Assembly: GCA_035461525.1 (NCBI GenBank)
Contig: DATHVD010000039.1
Coordinates: forward strand, 7,694 to 71,693
DNA: 64,000 bases
Reading direction: 5' to 3'
Origin: JAIBJN01 sp035461525
Lineage (GTDB): Bacteria > Actinomycetota > Thermoleophilia > Gaiellales > Gaiellaceae
The notes below the pieces were generated by a model, which had not been told where the DNA came from, made no database searches, and was given only the letters and a program-made list of their open reading frames with translations. The position numbers and the translations under genes are program-made. Every line of letters starts with the position of its first letter. The stretch's first letter is position 1. Positions 42,849 through 51,756 of this stretch are shown here, in pieces.

Positions 42849-43135
42849 GCAGGCTCGTCGTCGTCGCCCCGCTGCGGCCCGGCATGCGCGACAGGGCCGG
42901 CCAGCTGCTCGCGGCGGGGCCGCCCTTCGTCCTCGAAGAGACGCAGTTCGACCGCCACGACGTCTTCCTCACCGACGACGAGGTCGTGTTCGTGTTCGAG
43001 GGTGCGTCGGGGGAGCCGCTCCGGCTCGACGCCGAGGACCCGTCGGTCCTCACGGCCGCCGAGGCGTGGCACGAGCTGCTCGCCGCTCGGCCGCGCATGG
43101 CCGTGAGCGCGTTCACCTGGACGCGGCGCGGCTGA
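42845..43135 (+). CDS. small paralogous protein A (possible alpha/beta-barrel dimer)
   Basis: A 96-residue protein sharing a pattern with the convergent gene at 43140: LxVVAPLRPGMRDRAGQLL, AGPPF, FDRHDVFLTDDEVVFVFEG. The beta-alpha-beta-beta layout recalls dimeric ferredoxin-like barrels of the antibiotic-monooxygenase/DUF type. No catalytic motif is assigned. It overlaps the preceding gene by ATGA and ends 4 bases from the stop of its convergent paralog. Confidence 0.75.
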   Translation: MSRLVVVAPLRPGMRDRAGQLLAAGPPFVLEETQFDRHDVFLTDDEVVFVFEGASGEPLRLDAEDPSVLTAAEAWHELLAARPRMAVSAFTWTRRG

Positions 43136-43139
43136 GCCT

Positions 43140-43457
43140 CTACTCGCCCCAGTCCTCCGGCCAGTCGTCGCCGCGCTCCCAGGAGTACGCCTCCTTGGCC
43201 ACGCGAGGCAGGCCCTCGATCAGCGGCTCCCACTTGCGGAAGGCGCCCATCTGGCGGGCGTTCTTGACGACGGTCTGGAGGAGCTGGTCGAGCTTGCCGC
43301 CCTCGAAGACGAAGACGACCTGATCCGCCGAAACGAAGACCGAGTGCCGGTCGAAGCCGACGTCGCGCGGGTCGAAGGGCGGCCCGGAGGTGACGAGCTC
43401 CTCGGCGCGCTCGGCGGCGCCGGGCTTGAGCTGGGCGATGATCGCCAGACGCTTCAC
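43140..43457 (-). CDS. small paralogous protein B (possible alpha/beta-barrel dimer)
   Basis: A 105-residue paralog of the gene at 42845, with the same LxIIAQLKPGAAERAEEL, SGPPF, FDRHSVFVSADQVVFVFEG core and a different C-terminus rich in Trp and acidic residues (SWERGDDWPEDWGE). A good AAAGGAG precedes ATG 43457. The function is unknown. Two copies placed tail to tail in the stress cluster suggest a conserved role there. Confidence 0.78.
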   Translation of the reverse strand: MKRLAIIAQLKPGAAERAEELVTSGPPFDPRDVGFDRHSVFVSADQVVFVFEGGKLDQLLQTVVKNARQMGAFRKWEPLIEGLPRVAKEAYSWERGDDWPEDWGE

Positions 43458-43571
43458 GGCAGGCTCCTTTCTCGGTCGGTGTCGAGGACATGATCGCGGG
43501 CGCCGGGCCCCTGCGCCATCGGGATCCCCGCCGATCCCCCGTGCGGAGAACTACGCAAGCGCCGCCCCGGG

Positions 43572-45404
43572 TCAGGCCCGCAGCGCGCGGAGCGCGTTCA
43601 GGATCACCGCGACGTCGATCGCCTCCTGGAGGAGGGCGCCGGCCACCGGCGCGATGTAGCCGAAGGCGGCGAAGCCCATGGCGACGAGGCTGAGCCCGAT
43701 CCCGAAGAGGACGCTCTGTCTCGCGATCCCGAGCGAGCGGCGCCCGATGCGGAGGGCCTCGGCCACGCGCTCGACGCGGTCGACGACGATGACGGCGTCG
43801 GCCGTCTCCGAAGAGACGGTGGCCCCGGCCGCGCCCATGGCGATGCCGACGTCCGCCAGCGCGAGGGCCGGTGCGTCGTTGATGCCGTCCCCGACCATGA
43901 CGACGGGAGCGAGCCCGGGCCTGGCCCTGAGCGAGCGGACGACGTCGAGCTTGTCCTCGGGCGATTGCTCCGCGTAGACGCGGTCGACGCCCACGCGGCG
44001 CCCGACCTCCTCGGCCACGGCCTCGCGGTCGCCCGTGACGAGAGCGACGTGCCGGACACCCGCGGTGCGCAGCCCGTCGACGAGCTCGTCGGCGTCGTCC
44101 CGCAGGCGGTCGCCCATGACGAGCGCGCCCGCGAGCCGGCCGTCGACGCCGACGAGGACGGTCGATCGGCCCGGCTCGGCGTGCCCGTCCGCGGCCCCCG
44201 CCGCGGCGGCACCGCCGTCGTAGCCGCGGCTGGCGAGCCAGGAGGCGCTGCCGACGGCGACGCGAACTCCCTCCACCTCTCCCTCGACGCCCTGGCCGGG
44301 GTCTTCCACGACCTGTTCGGGAAACGCGAGCTCGAACCCTCGCGCGCGCGCGTCCCGGACGAGCGCCTCTGCGAGTGCGTGGCTCGAGAGCTGGTCGACC
44401 GACGCGGCGAGGCGCAGGATCTCGTCGGCGTCGCGCCCGTCCAGCGGGACGACGTGCTCCACCTCCGGCGAGCCGAGCGTCAGCGTCCCCGTCTTGTCGA
44501 GGAGGACCGTGCGAGCCTCGCCGAGCGCCTCGATCGTTCCCGCGCCCTTGACGATGACCCCCGCGCGGGCCGCGCGCGAGACGCCCGAGATGAGCGCGAT
44601 CGGCGCCGCGAGGATGAGCGGGCACGGGGTGGCGACGACGAGGACGGCGAGCGCGCGTACAGGGTCGCCGCTGAGGGCCCAGGCCGCGCCCGCCGAGACC
44701 AGGGTCACCGGCAGGAAGAACGCGGCATAGCGGTCGGCGAGGCGCACGAAGGGCGCGCGCTGCGTCTCCGCCTGAGCGACGAGGCGGACGAGGGCGGCGT
44801 ACGCGCTCTCGGCCGCAGGCCTGGTCGCGCGCAGCTCGAAGGCTTCGCCGGCGTTGGCCGTGCCGCTGCGGACGGGGCTTCCGTGCGGGTGGGTGACGGG
44901 CAGCGGCTCGCCGGTGAGCGCCGACTCGTCGAGCACGGCCCCGGCGCTCTCGACGACCCCGTCCACCGGCACGATCTCGCCGGCGGAGACGACGACGAGG
45001 TCGCCGACGACGACGTCGTCGACGGGGACGATCTCGATCTCCTTGCCCCGCCGCCGCCGGGCCGTGCGCGGCGCCCGGGCGACGAGGGAGCGGAGCTCGC
45101 GCCGGGCGCGCCGGGCGGCGGAGGCCTCGAGCGCGTTCCCGCCCGAGAGCATGAGCGCCACGACCGCGCCGGCGAGGTACTCCCCCAGCGCCAGCGCCGT
45201 CGCCATCGCCACGAGCGCGATCGCGTCGACGCCCACGTCGCCGCGAAGCAGCGAGCGCAGGACGGAGAGGGCGAGCGGGAGGAGGATGAGCGCCGTCGAG
45301 CCGGCCCAGACCGCGTCCCCGGCCTCGGGCTGGCCGAGGAGGTGGAGGAGCCCGCCGACGGCGACGGCGGCGAGCGCGAAGAGGGCAAGGATCCTCGGGC
45401 CCAC
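43572..45404 (-). CDS. CPx-type heavy-metal-translocating P-type ATPase
   Basis: A 610-residue P1B ATPase without an N-terminal HMA domain. ESALTGEPLPV is the actuator loop, TPCPLILAAP the membrane CPx motif (Cys261), LDKTGT carries Asp303, SSHALAEAL the His of the N-domain, and VMVGDGINDAPALALADVGIAMG the hinge. CPL in place of CPC or CPH leaves the metal open (Cd/Zn/Co or other). It has about seven or eight membrane helices. GTG 45404 lies 4 bases after the GNAT-acyl-CoA synthetase stop, so both are co-transcribed. Confidence 0.9.
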   Translation of the reverse strand: MGPRILALFALAAVAVGGLLHLLGQPEAGDAVWAGSTALILLPLALSVLRSLLRGDVGVDAIALVAMATALALGEYLAGAVVALMLSGGNALEASAARRARRELRSLVARAPRTARRRRGKEIEIVPVDDVVVGDLVVVSAGEIVPVDGVVESAGAVLDESALTGEPLPVTHPHGSPVRSGTANAGEAFELRATRPAAESAYAALVRLVAQAETQRAPFVRLADRYAAFFLPVTLVSAGAAWALSGDPVRALAVLVVATPCPLILAAPIALISGVSRAARAGVIVKGAGTIEALGEARTVLLDKTGTLTLGSPEVEHVVPLDGRDADEILRLAASVDQLSSHALAEALVRDARARGFELAFPEQVVEDPGQGVEGEVEGVRVAVGSASWLASRGYDGGAAAAGAADGHAEPGRSTVLVGVDGRLAGALVMGDRLRDDADELVDGLRTAGVRHVALVTGDREAVAEEVGRRVGVDRVYAEQSPEDKLDVVRSLRARPGLAPVVMVGDGINDAPALALADVGIAMGAAGATVSSETADAVIVVDRVERVAEALRIGRRSLGIARQSVLFGIGLSLVAMGFAAFGYIAPVAGALLQEAIDVAVILNALRALRA

Positions 45405-45408
45405 GTCG

Positions 45409-48021
45409 TCACCAGGTCTTGAGCCGAGGACGGGCGGCGGCCCTGCTCAGGCGCACGCGGGCGTCGAGGGCGACGCATCCGTCGGGCCGCGCGAGCACGG
45501 GGTTGAGATCGAGCTCGGCCACCTCCGGGTGCTCGTCGGCCAAGGCGGCCAGCCGGTGGACGAGATCGACGAGAGCGGCCGTGTCCGCGGGAGGGGCGCC
45601 GCGGAAGCCGCGGACCAGGAGCCCCGCCTTGCCGCCGAGGACGAGCTCCTCCGCGTCCGTGTCCGTGAGCGGAGCGACGCGGAAGCCCGCGTCCCCGATC
45701 AGCTCGGCGAGGATCCCGCCCGGCCCGAACGCGACGAGCGGGCCGAAGACCGGGTCCTGGACGACGCCCGCGAGGAGCTCGGCGCCGCCCGAGAGCATCG
45801 GCTGGACGAGGAGGGGGCCTCCGATTCGCTCCCCTGCGGCGCGGACGTCGTCCTCCGTCTCGAGGGCGAGCGCGACCCCGCCTGCCTCGGTCTTGTGCGC
45901 GCCGGCCGCGGCCGTCTTCACGACAGCCGGGAGGCCGAGCTCTCGCGCGACCTCGACGGCGGCCGAGGCGTCCGCGACCACGCGCTCGGGGACGAGGGGG
46001 ACGCCGTACGCCTCGAGGAGCGCACGGGTCTCGCCCGGCCCCAGCCAGACGTCGTCCACCTCCGCGAGCGCCCCCGCGACCACGCGGGCGGCCGCGCCGG
46101 CGTCGACCGCGGGCCTGGGGGGCACGGTGCCCGCCGGCCGGCGGAGCCAGGCTGCCCGCTCCGCCGCACGCGCGAGCGCCCGAGCCGCCGACTCCGGGTA
46201 GGGAAACGTGCCCGGCGGCCGCTCGGCGGCGACGACGACGGGCACGACCGGCTTCCCGCCCGCGTCCACGGCCTCGACGGCGGCGAGCACGTCGGCCGCG
46301 CGGGTCGCGCCCGCGGGGACGAAGAGGACGAGCACGGCGTCTACGCCCGGGTCGGCGACGAGTGGCGGCAGAGCCGCGGCGAAGCACTCTGCGGTCGCCG
46401 AGCCGAGCACGTCGACCGGGTTTCCGAGCCCGGCCGCAGCCGGAAGCTCGGCCGCGAGGACCGTGGTCGTCTCCTCGGCGAGCTCGGCCAGCTCGAGCCC
46501 GGCCGCCTCGCAGGCGTCCGCGCAGAGGATGCCGAGCCCGCCCGCGTTCGTGAGCACGGCGACCTGCGGCCCGGCCGGGAGGGGGTAGCGGGTGAGAACG
46601 ACGGCCGTCTCGGCCAGCTCCTCGAGCGTGGCCGCGCGCAGGACGCCCGCCTGGCGGAAGAGCGCCTCCACCGCCTGCTCCGAGCCGGCGAGCGCGGCGG
46701 TGTGCGAGCTGGCGGCGCGCGCCCCCGCGCCGCTGACGCCGCTCTTGACGGCGAGCACGGGCTTCGTCCTGGCCACACGGCGGGCGATGCGCGCGAACTT
46801 ACGCGGGTTCCCGAAGGACTCGAGGTAGAGGAGGACGAGGCGCGTCCCCGGGTCGTCCTCCCAGTACTCGAGCAGGTCGTTCGAGGAGACGTCTGCCTTG
46901 TTGCCGATGGAGACGAAGGCCGAGAAGCCGAGGCCGCGGGCGGCGGCCTCCTCGAGGAGCGCGAGCCCGAGGGCGCCGCTCTGGGAGGAGAAGCCGATCG
47001 GCCCGGGCGGGAACGGGTGCGGTGCGAAGGTCGCGTTCAGGCGGGCCTCCGTGACGGCGATGCCGAGGCAGTTGGGCCCGACCAGGCGGGCGCCGCGAAA
47101 GCGGACGAGCTCGAGCAGGCGCTCCTCCCGCTCGCGCCCCTCGGCGTCGGTCTCGGCGAAGCCCGCGGAGACGACGCAGACAGCACGGACGCCGCGGGAG
47201 AGGGCTTCCTCCACCCCGGGCAGCACGTGCTCCGCCGGGAGGCACACGACCGCAAGGTCGACCGGCTCGTCGATCTCGCCGACCGAGCGGAACCCCGGCA
47301 GCCCGGCGACCTCGGCCCCCGACCGGTTCACCGGGTACACGGGCCCCGGGAAGCCGCCGGCGACGATGTTCGCGACGACGAGCCCGCCGATCGAGCCCGG
47401 CCGCGGCGAGGCGCCGAGCACGGCCACGGCGGCGGGGGCGAAGAAGGGCCGGAGCGAGGCGACCACCGCCTCGTGGTCGCGAACGTCCACGGCGGCGCGG
47501 AACCTCTCCGTCGGCGTGATCGGGAAGCGCACCTCGATCTCGCCCGCCGAGAGCGTGCGCGTGACCTCGAACCCGGCCGCCTGGAAGACGCTGAGCATCG
47601 GGCGGTTGTCGGGCAGCACGTCGGCCACGAACTCGGTCACGCCGGCGTCGGCGGCCGTGTCGGCGAGCTGCTCGAGCAGGCGCGTCCCCACGCCGCGGCC
47701 CTGGAGGGCGTCGTCGACGGCGAAGGCGACCTCGGCGCGGGACACGTCGCGGAGCCGCACCCAGCCGGCGTGGGCGACGACGCGCTCGCTCCCTTCCTCC
47801 CACAGCGTTCCGACGAGGTCTCCGTGCTCCGCCCAGTCCGGCTGCAAAAAGGGGGCGACCAGCCGCTCCGTGATCGCCGGCGTGCCGTGGAAGCGCTCGT
47901 GCAGGCTCTCCGGAGAGAGCCCCGAGAAGAACGCGACGAGGGCGTCGCGGTCGGCCGGTCGCGGGGCACGCAGGCGCAGCGTGGTCCCGTCGCGCAGGAT
48001 GACGTCGCGGACGACCTCCAT
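45409..48021 (-). CDS. GNAT acetyltransferase fused to NDP-forming acyl-CoA synthetase
   Basis: An 870-residue fusion. Residues 1-165 are a GNAT acetyltransferase (DDALQGRGVGTRLLEQLADTA is the acetyl-CoA loop). Residues about 190-320 are the CoA-binding domain (AVAVLGASPRPGSIGGLV). The middle is the succinyl-CoA-ligase-like region with FSSQSGALGLALL and the ASSHTAALAGSEQAVEALFRQ His. The C-terminal 220 residues are ATP-grasp (PAVVKTAAAGAHKTEAGGVALAL). Known relatives include protein lysine acetyltransferases that tune acyl-CoA synthetases. ATG 48021 is preferred over TTG 48027. Confidence 0.9.
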   Translation of the reverse strand: MEVVRDVILRDGTTLRLRAPRPADRDALVAFFSGLSPESLHERFHGTPAITERLVAPFLQPDWAEHGDLVGTLWEEGSERVVAHAGWVRLRDVSRAEVAFAVDDALQGRGVGTRLLEQLADTAADAGVTEFVADVLPDNRPMLSVFQAAGFEVTRTLSAGEIEVRFPITPTERFRAAVDVRDHEAVVASLRPFFAPAAVAVLGASPRPGSIGGLVVANIVAGGFPGPVYPVNRSGAEVAGLPGFRSVGEIDEPVDLAVVCLPAEHVLPGVEEALSRGVRAVCVVSAGFAETDAEGREREERLLELVRFRGARLVGPNCLGIAVTEARLNATFAPHPFPPGPIGFSSQSGALGLALLEEAAARGLGFSAFVSIGNKADVSSNDLLEYWEDDPGTRLVLLYLESFGNPRKFARIARRVARTKPVLAVKSGVSGAGARAASSHTAALAGSEQAVEALFRQAGVLRAATLEELAETAVVLTRYPLPAGPQVAVLTNAGGLGILCADACEAAGLELAELAEETTTVLAAELPAAAGLGNPVDVLGSATAECFAAALPPLVADPGVDAVLVLFVPAGATRAADVLAAVEAVDAGGKPVVPVVVAAERPPGTFPYPESAARALARAAERAAWLRRPAGTVPPRPAVDAGAAARVVAGALAEVDDVWLGPGETRALLEAYGVPLVPERVVADASAAVEVARELGLPAVVKTAAAGAHKTEAGGVALALETEDDVRAAGERIGGPLLVQPMLSGGAELLAGVVQDPVFGPLVAFGPGGILAELIGDAGFRVAPLTDTDAEELVLGGKAGLLVRGFRGAPPADTAALVDLVHRLAALADEHPEVAELDLNPVLARPDGCVALDARVRLSRAAARPRLKTW

Positions 48022-48074
48022 GGGCAACCAGCTCAGAGCGTCGCCACCCCGGACGGGCGCGGCGTCCGTGGCGG

Positions 48075-48100
48075 CGCGGATTGCCGTCGCGGCAAATCCG
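48075..48100. promoter_or_regulatory. interrupted inverted repeat in divergent promoter region
   Basis: GCGGATT-GCCG (48075-48085) and CGGC-A-AATCCGC (48089-48100) form an 11-bp repeat with one bulge and a 3-base centre. It lies midway between the GNAT-synthetase gene and the 48183 operon. The half sequence GGATTTGCCGCG resembles GGGTTTGCCGCG upstream of the ATPase at 49303, so it may be a shared control site. Confidence 0.35.
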
Positions 48101-48182
48101 CAGCGAATCTGAGAGCCTCTCCGGATGCCGCCGCGGTCTCGGGGGCGGAGACTCCGGGGACAGTCGATCCGGGAGGCGTCAG

Positions 48183-48455
48183 ATGACCACCACGATTCAT
48201 GCCGACTCAGACGTGAGGTACTGGTCGCGAGACTACTGGCTGGGGCACTGCGAGGGCTTCCGCGTCCTCGGTCCCGAGGGGCGCATCGGCCTCGTCGAGG
48301 CGGTCCTCGGAGAGGAGGATGAGCCCGAGGCGCTGGTCGTCCGCACCGGCCTCTTCGGGACGCACGCGTCCGTCCTGCCCCTCGGTGACGTCGAGCTCGT
48401 GGAGCCGCGCGCGGAGCGCATCGTCGTCCGCGCCGCGGAGGGGTCCCGCCGATGA
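48183..48455 (+). CDS. hypothetical protein (PRC-barrel-like)
   Basis: A 90-residue small beta-rich protein: VRYWSRDYWLGHCEGFRVLG, GRIGLVEAVLGEEDEPEALVVRTGLFG, VLPLGDVELVEPRAERIVVRA. The pattern resembles a PRC-barrel or a similar sheet domain. ATG 48183 is first in a run of three overlapping plus-strand genes (next ATGA, then GTGA). No direct function can be assigned. Confidence 0.7.
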   Translation: MTTTIHADSDVRYWSRDYWLGHCEGFRVLGPEGRIGLVEAVLGEEDEPEALVVRTGLFGTHASVLPLGDVELVEPRAERIVVRAAEGSRR

Positions 48456-48784
48456 CCGAGCGGGAGCTCTCGGCAGCCGTACGCCTCGCCGGCGAGCTCG
48501 AGCCGACGGCCCATGTCGAGGACGGGGACGAGGTCTACCGGGTGGAGGTCACCGTGCCGGGGCTCGGCGAGCGCGAGCTCGACGTGGAGGTCGCCGACGG
48601 CCTCCTCCGCGTCCACGGGCCCGACCTGCGCCGCCCGGCCGCGGAGACGACGTTCGAGTTCCTCTTCCGCCTGCCGCCCGCGGTGGCGGCCGACCGCCTG
48701 GAGGCGAGCTTCTCCGACGGCGTCCTCGTCGTCTCGGCGCCCAAGCACGCCGGGAGGCCGCGGCGCCTGGACCTGCGGCCGTGA
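48452..48784 (+). CDS. Hsp20/alpha-crystallin-like protein
   Basis: A 110-residue alpha-crystallin-type domain with short arms: DEVYRVEVTVPGLGERELDVEVADGLLRVHG and VAADRLEASFSDGVLVVSAPK. It is shorter than typical small heat-shock proteins and lacks the IxI tail, so it may be a dimeric variant. It is translationally coupled on both sides, between the PRC-like protein and a USP, which is consistent with a stress unit. Confidence 0.82.
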   Translation: MTERELSAAVRLAGELEPTAHVEDGDEVYRVEVTVPGLGERELDVEVADGLLRVHGPDLRRPAAETTFEFLFRLPPAVAADRLEASFSDGVLVVSAPKHAGRPRRLDLRP

Positions 48785-49260
48785 GCCGCGTCGTCGTCGG
48801 CGTGGACGGGTCGCCGGGAGCGTCCGCCGCACTCCGCTTCGCTCTCGACGAGGCCCGCTTGCGCGGCGCCGTTCTCCACGTCGTCCACGCCTGGCGAGTT
48901 CCCCTGTACGCGGCCGCTCCCGAGCCGGGCTTCGTCGGCATGCCGGCGCCGACGGCGGAGCTCGACGAGGAGGTGGAGCAGGCCCTCGCCGAGGACGCGG
49001 AGCGCGCCCTCGCCGGAGCGCTGACGGAGCTCCGGCGCGAAACCGGGGACGACCTGGGCGTCGAGGCGCGTGCAGAGGCGATTCGCGGTGCGCCGGCCCA
49101 CGTCCTCCTCGAGGCCGCAGAGGACGCCGACCTCCTGGTCCTCGGCGCGCGCGGCCTCGGCGGGTTCAAGGGCCTCCTCCTCGGCTCCGTCAGCCAGCAG
49201 TGCGTCCAGCACGCGCGCTGCCCGACGACTGTCGTCCCGTCGCCCCGCGACGAGGGCTGA
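48781..49260 (+). CDS. universal stress protein (UspA family)
   Basis: A 159-residue USP domain: VVVGVDGSPGASAALRFALDEARLR at the start and LLVLGARGLGGFKGLLLGSVSQQCVQHARCPTTVV with the nucleotide-binding G-x2-G-x9-GS. GTG 48781 overlaps the Hsp20-like stop. It has the longer central insertion seen in many actinobacterial USPs. It is the third USP of the cluster. Confidence 0.93.
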   Translation: MSRVVVGVDGSPGASAALRFALDEARLRGAVLHVVHAWRVPLYAAAPEPGFVGMPAPTAELDEEVEQALAEDAERALAGALTELRRETGDDLGVEARAEAIRGAPAHVLLEAAEDADLLVLGARGLGGFKGLLLGSVSQQCVQHARCPTTVVPSPRDEG

Positions 49261-49302
49261 GTCCCGGGTTTGCCGCGCGCCACCCCCGTGTAGCCTGCGC
49301 GC

Positions 49303-51756
49303 GTGGACGTCCTCGAGGGCGAGCCGCACGCCGCGACGGGCCTCACCCGGGAGGAGGCGGCCCGGCGGCTCGAGGAACGGGGGCCGATGGAGCCGCCCGC
49401 GACATCCCGTTCCTACAGGAGCATCGTCCGGGCGAACGTCCTCACCGTCTTCAACCTCATCCTCGCCGTCTTCGGCGCGCTCACGCTGGCGCTCGGCGAC
49501 TGGCGGGACGCGCTCTTCCTCGGGATCCTCGTCGCCAACTCCGGCATCGGCATCACGCAGGAGGTGCGGGCCAAGCGCGCCCTCGACCGCCTCGCCGCGC
49601 TCGTCGCGCCCGTGGCGACGGTCGTCCGCAGCGGCGAGGAGGAGAGGATCGGCGTCGGCGACCTCGTGGTCGGCGACCTCGTCCGCGTCGAGGCCGGCGA
49701 CCAGGTCGTGGCGGACGGGAAGCTGAAGGCCTCGACCGGCCTGCGCGTAGACGAGTCGATCCTCACGGGCGAGTCCGACTCCGTCGCCCGCGAGCGGGGG
49801 GACGAGGTGCGCTCCGGCTCCTTCGCCGTCGAGGGCTCGGGCGCCTACGTCGTCACCGCCGTCGGGCCGGACAGCTACGCCGAGCGGATCGCGGGCGAGG
49901 CGAGGGCCTTCCGCCACCCCCGCTCGCCGCTCGAGCGCGCCCTGAACAAGCTTCTCTTCATCCTCGTCGGCGTCATGGTCCCGCTCGGGATCATCCTCGG
50001 CTTCGCCCTCTGGCGCATAGACGTCTCGGTGGACGAGGCGGTGCCTCGCTCCGTCGCGGCAGTCGTCAGCCTCGTCCCCGAGGGACTGATCCTCCTCACG
50101 AGCCTCACCTTCGCGGTCGCCGCACTGCGGATGGCCCGGCGGGGCGCGCTCGCGCAGCAGCTGAACGCAATCGAGTCCCTCTCCGCCGTCGACGTGGTCT
50201 GTCTGGACAAGACCGGGACGCTGACGGAGGGGACCCTGCGCGTCGTCGGCCTTGCGCCCTCGCCCGGCGCCGACGAGGAGCGGCTCGCGACCGAGCTGGC
50301 CCGCTTCGCGGCCAGCTCGCCGAGCCGGAACGCGACGCTCGAGGCGATCGCCGCGGCCCGTGTCGCGCCGGCCGAGGAGGCCTCCGCGCACGTCCCCTTC
50401 GCCTCGCGCCGGGGCTGGAGCGCCCTTGCCCTGAACGGGACCGGCTACGTCCTCGGCTCCCCCGAGCACTTCCCGCTCGGGGCGCTTGCCGCGCGGGCGG
50501 AGGAGGAGTCCCGGAGCGGCCGCCGCGTGCTCGCGTTCGGCACGACCGCGGCCCGCCTCGACGACCCGGACGCGGTCGCCCCGCCCGAGGGCCTGCGGCC
50601 GCTCGGGCTCGTCGTCCTCGCCGAGCGCCTACGGGGCGACGCGCGGAAGACGGTGGAGTTCTTCCGCAGCCAGGGAGTCGAGCTGAAGGTGATCTCCGGC
50701 GACGCCCCGGACACGGTCGCCGCCATCGCAGCCGACGCCGGCATCGACTCCGGCTCGGCCGTCGACGGGCGGAGCCTGCCCGAGGACGACGCCGCGCTCA
50801 GGCGCCTGGCCGCCGAGACAGGCGTGATCGGCCGGATCGCGCCCGAGGGCAAGAAGCGGGTCGTCGAGGCGCTTGCCGCGCGCGGGCTCTACGTCGCCAT
50901 GGTCGGGGACGGCGTCAACGACGTGCCCGCGCTCAAGGCGGCCCGCCTGGCCATCGCCCAGGGAACCGGCGCGCAGATCGCCAAGAGCGTCGCCGACATC
51001 GTGCTCGTCCGGGGCGACTTCTCCGCCGTCCCGTCGATGGTGGAGGAGGGGCGCAAGATCCTTCGCAACCTCCAGCGGGTGGCGAAGCTCTTCGTCACGA
51101 AGTCGGCGTTCGCGGCCTTCCTCATCCTCTCGATCGGCCTGACACCGATCGCCTACCCGTTGCTGCCCCGCCACCTGACGCTCGCGGCCGCGCTCGCAGT
51201 CGGCATCCCCGCGTTCTTCCTCGCCCTTGCGCCCAGCTCCGGACGGCTGCCGCAGACCGGCTTCCTGCGCGACGTCGGACGCTTCGCCGTTCCAGCCGGG
51301 ACGGCGGTCGGGCTCAGCGTCCTGTCCAGCTACCTCTTCGCCTTCTACGTCCTCGCCGTCGAGCTGACGGAGGCGCGCACGGTGGCGACGGCCGTGCTCG
51401 TCCTCACCGGCCTCTACCTCATCCTCGTCCTCGAGGCCTCCAGCCGCCTGCGGGGCGCGGCGGTGACGATGCTCTGCCTCGTCCTCGTCGCCCTGCTCGG
51501 CGTCGCCATCGCCCTGCCCGCCACGCGTGGGTTCTTCGACCTCGCCGTCCCAGGCGTGCCGTCCATCCTGACCATCCTCGCGGGCACCGGCGTCGCGATC
51601 GCAGGTCTCTGGCTCACCGACGAACGCTTCACCCCCGGCGGCGAGGTGCGGGTCGCGTCAGGCGCGGGAGGCGCGCTCGCCTCTGAGGTAGACGAGCCAG
51701 TAAACGGCCCCGACCATGATCGTGCCGCCGATCAGGTTGCCGATCGTGACGGGTAG
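49303..51756 (+). CDS. CtpE-like cation-transporting P-type ATPase
   Basis: An 817-residue paralog of the ATPase at 33260. ESILTGESDSVARERGDEV is the actuator, LDKTGT carries Asp302, MVGDGVNDVPALKAARLAIA the hinge, and VSLVPEGLILLTSLTF the membrane motif. GTG 49303 follows the USP gene by 42 bases. The last 33 residues are polar, and their codons lie antisense to the 3' end of the convergent formate/nitrite channel gene (99-base overlap). This suggests loss of an earlier stop codon. Confidence 0.92.
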   Translation: MDVLEGEPHAATGLTREEAARRLEERGPMEPPATSRSYRSIVRANVLTVFNLILAVFGALTLALGDWRDALFLGILVANSGIGITQEVRAKRALDRLAALVAPVATVVRSGEEERIGVGDLVVGDLVRVEAGDQVVADGKLKASTGLRVDESILTGESDSVARERGDEVRSGSFAVEGSGAYVVTAVGPDSYAERIAGEARAFRHPRSPLERALNKLLFILVGVMVPLGIILGFALWRIDVSVDEAVPRSVAAVVSLVPEGLILLTSLTFAVAALRMARRGALAQQLNAIESLSAVDVVCLDKTGTLTEGTLRVVGLAPSPGADEERLATELARFAASSPSRNATLEAIAAARVAPAEEASAHVPFASRRGWSALALNGTGYVLGSPEHFPLGALAARAEEESRSGRRVLAFGTTAARLDDPDAVAPPEGLRPLGLVVLAERLRGDARKTVEFFRSQGVELKVISGDAPDTVAAIAADAGIDSGSAVDGRSLPEDDAALRRLAAETGVIGRIAPEGKKRVVEALAARGLYVAMVGDGVNDVPALKAARLAIAQGTGAQIAKSVADIVLVRGDFSAVPSMVEEGRKILRNLQRVAKLFVTKSAFAAFLILSIGLTPIAYPLLPRHLTLAAALAVGIPAFFLALAPSSGRLPQTGFLRDVGRFAVPAGTAVGLSVLSSYLFAFYVLAVELTEARTVATAVLVLTGLYLILVLEASSRLRGAAVTMLCLVLVALLGVAIALPATRGFFDLAVPGVPSILTILAGTGVAIAGLWLTDERFTPGGEVRVASGAGGALASEVDEPVNGPDHDRAADQVADRDG

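Noticed and set aside
44854..48186. A plus-strand open frame of over 1100 codons
   Set aside because: It lies antisense to the GNAT-acyl-CoA synthetase and metal ATPase genes, has no family motifs, and shows the repetitive Arg/Gly/Asp composition of a reverse-strand shadow.
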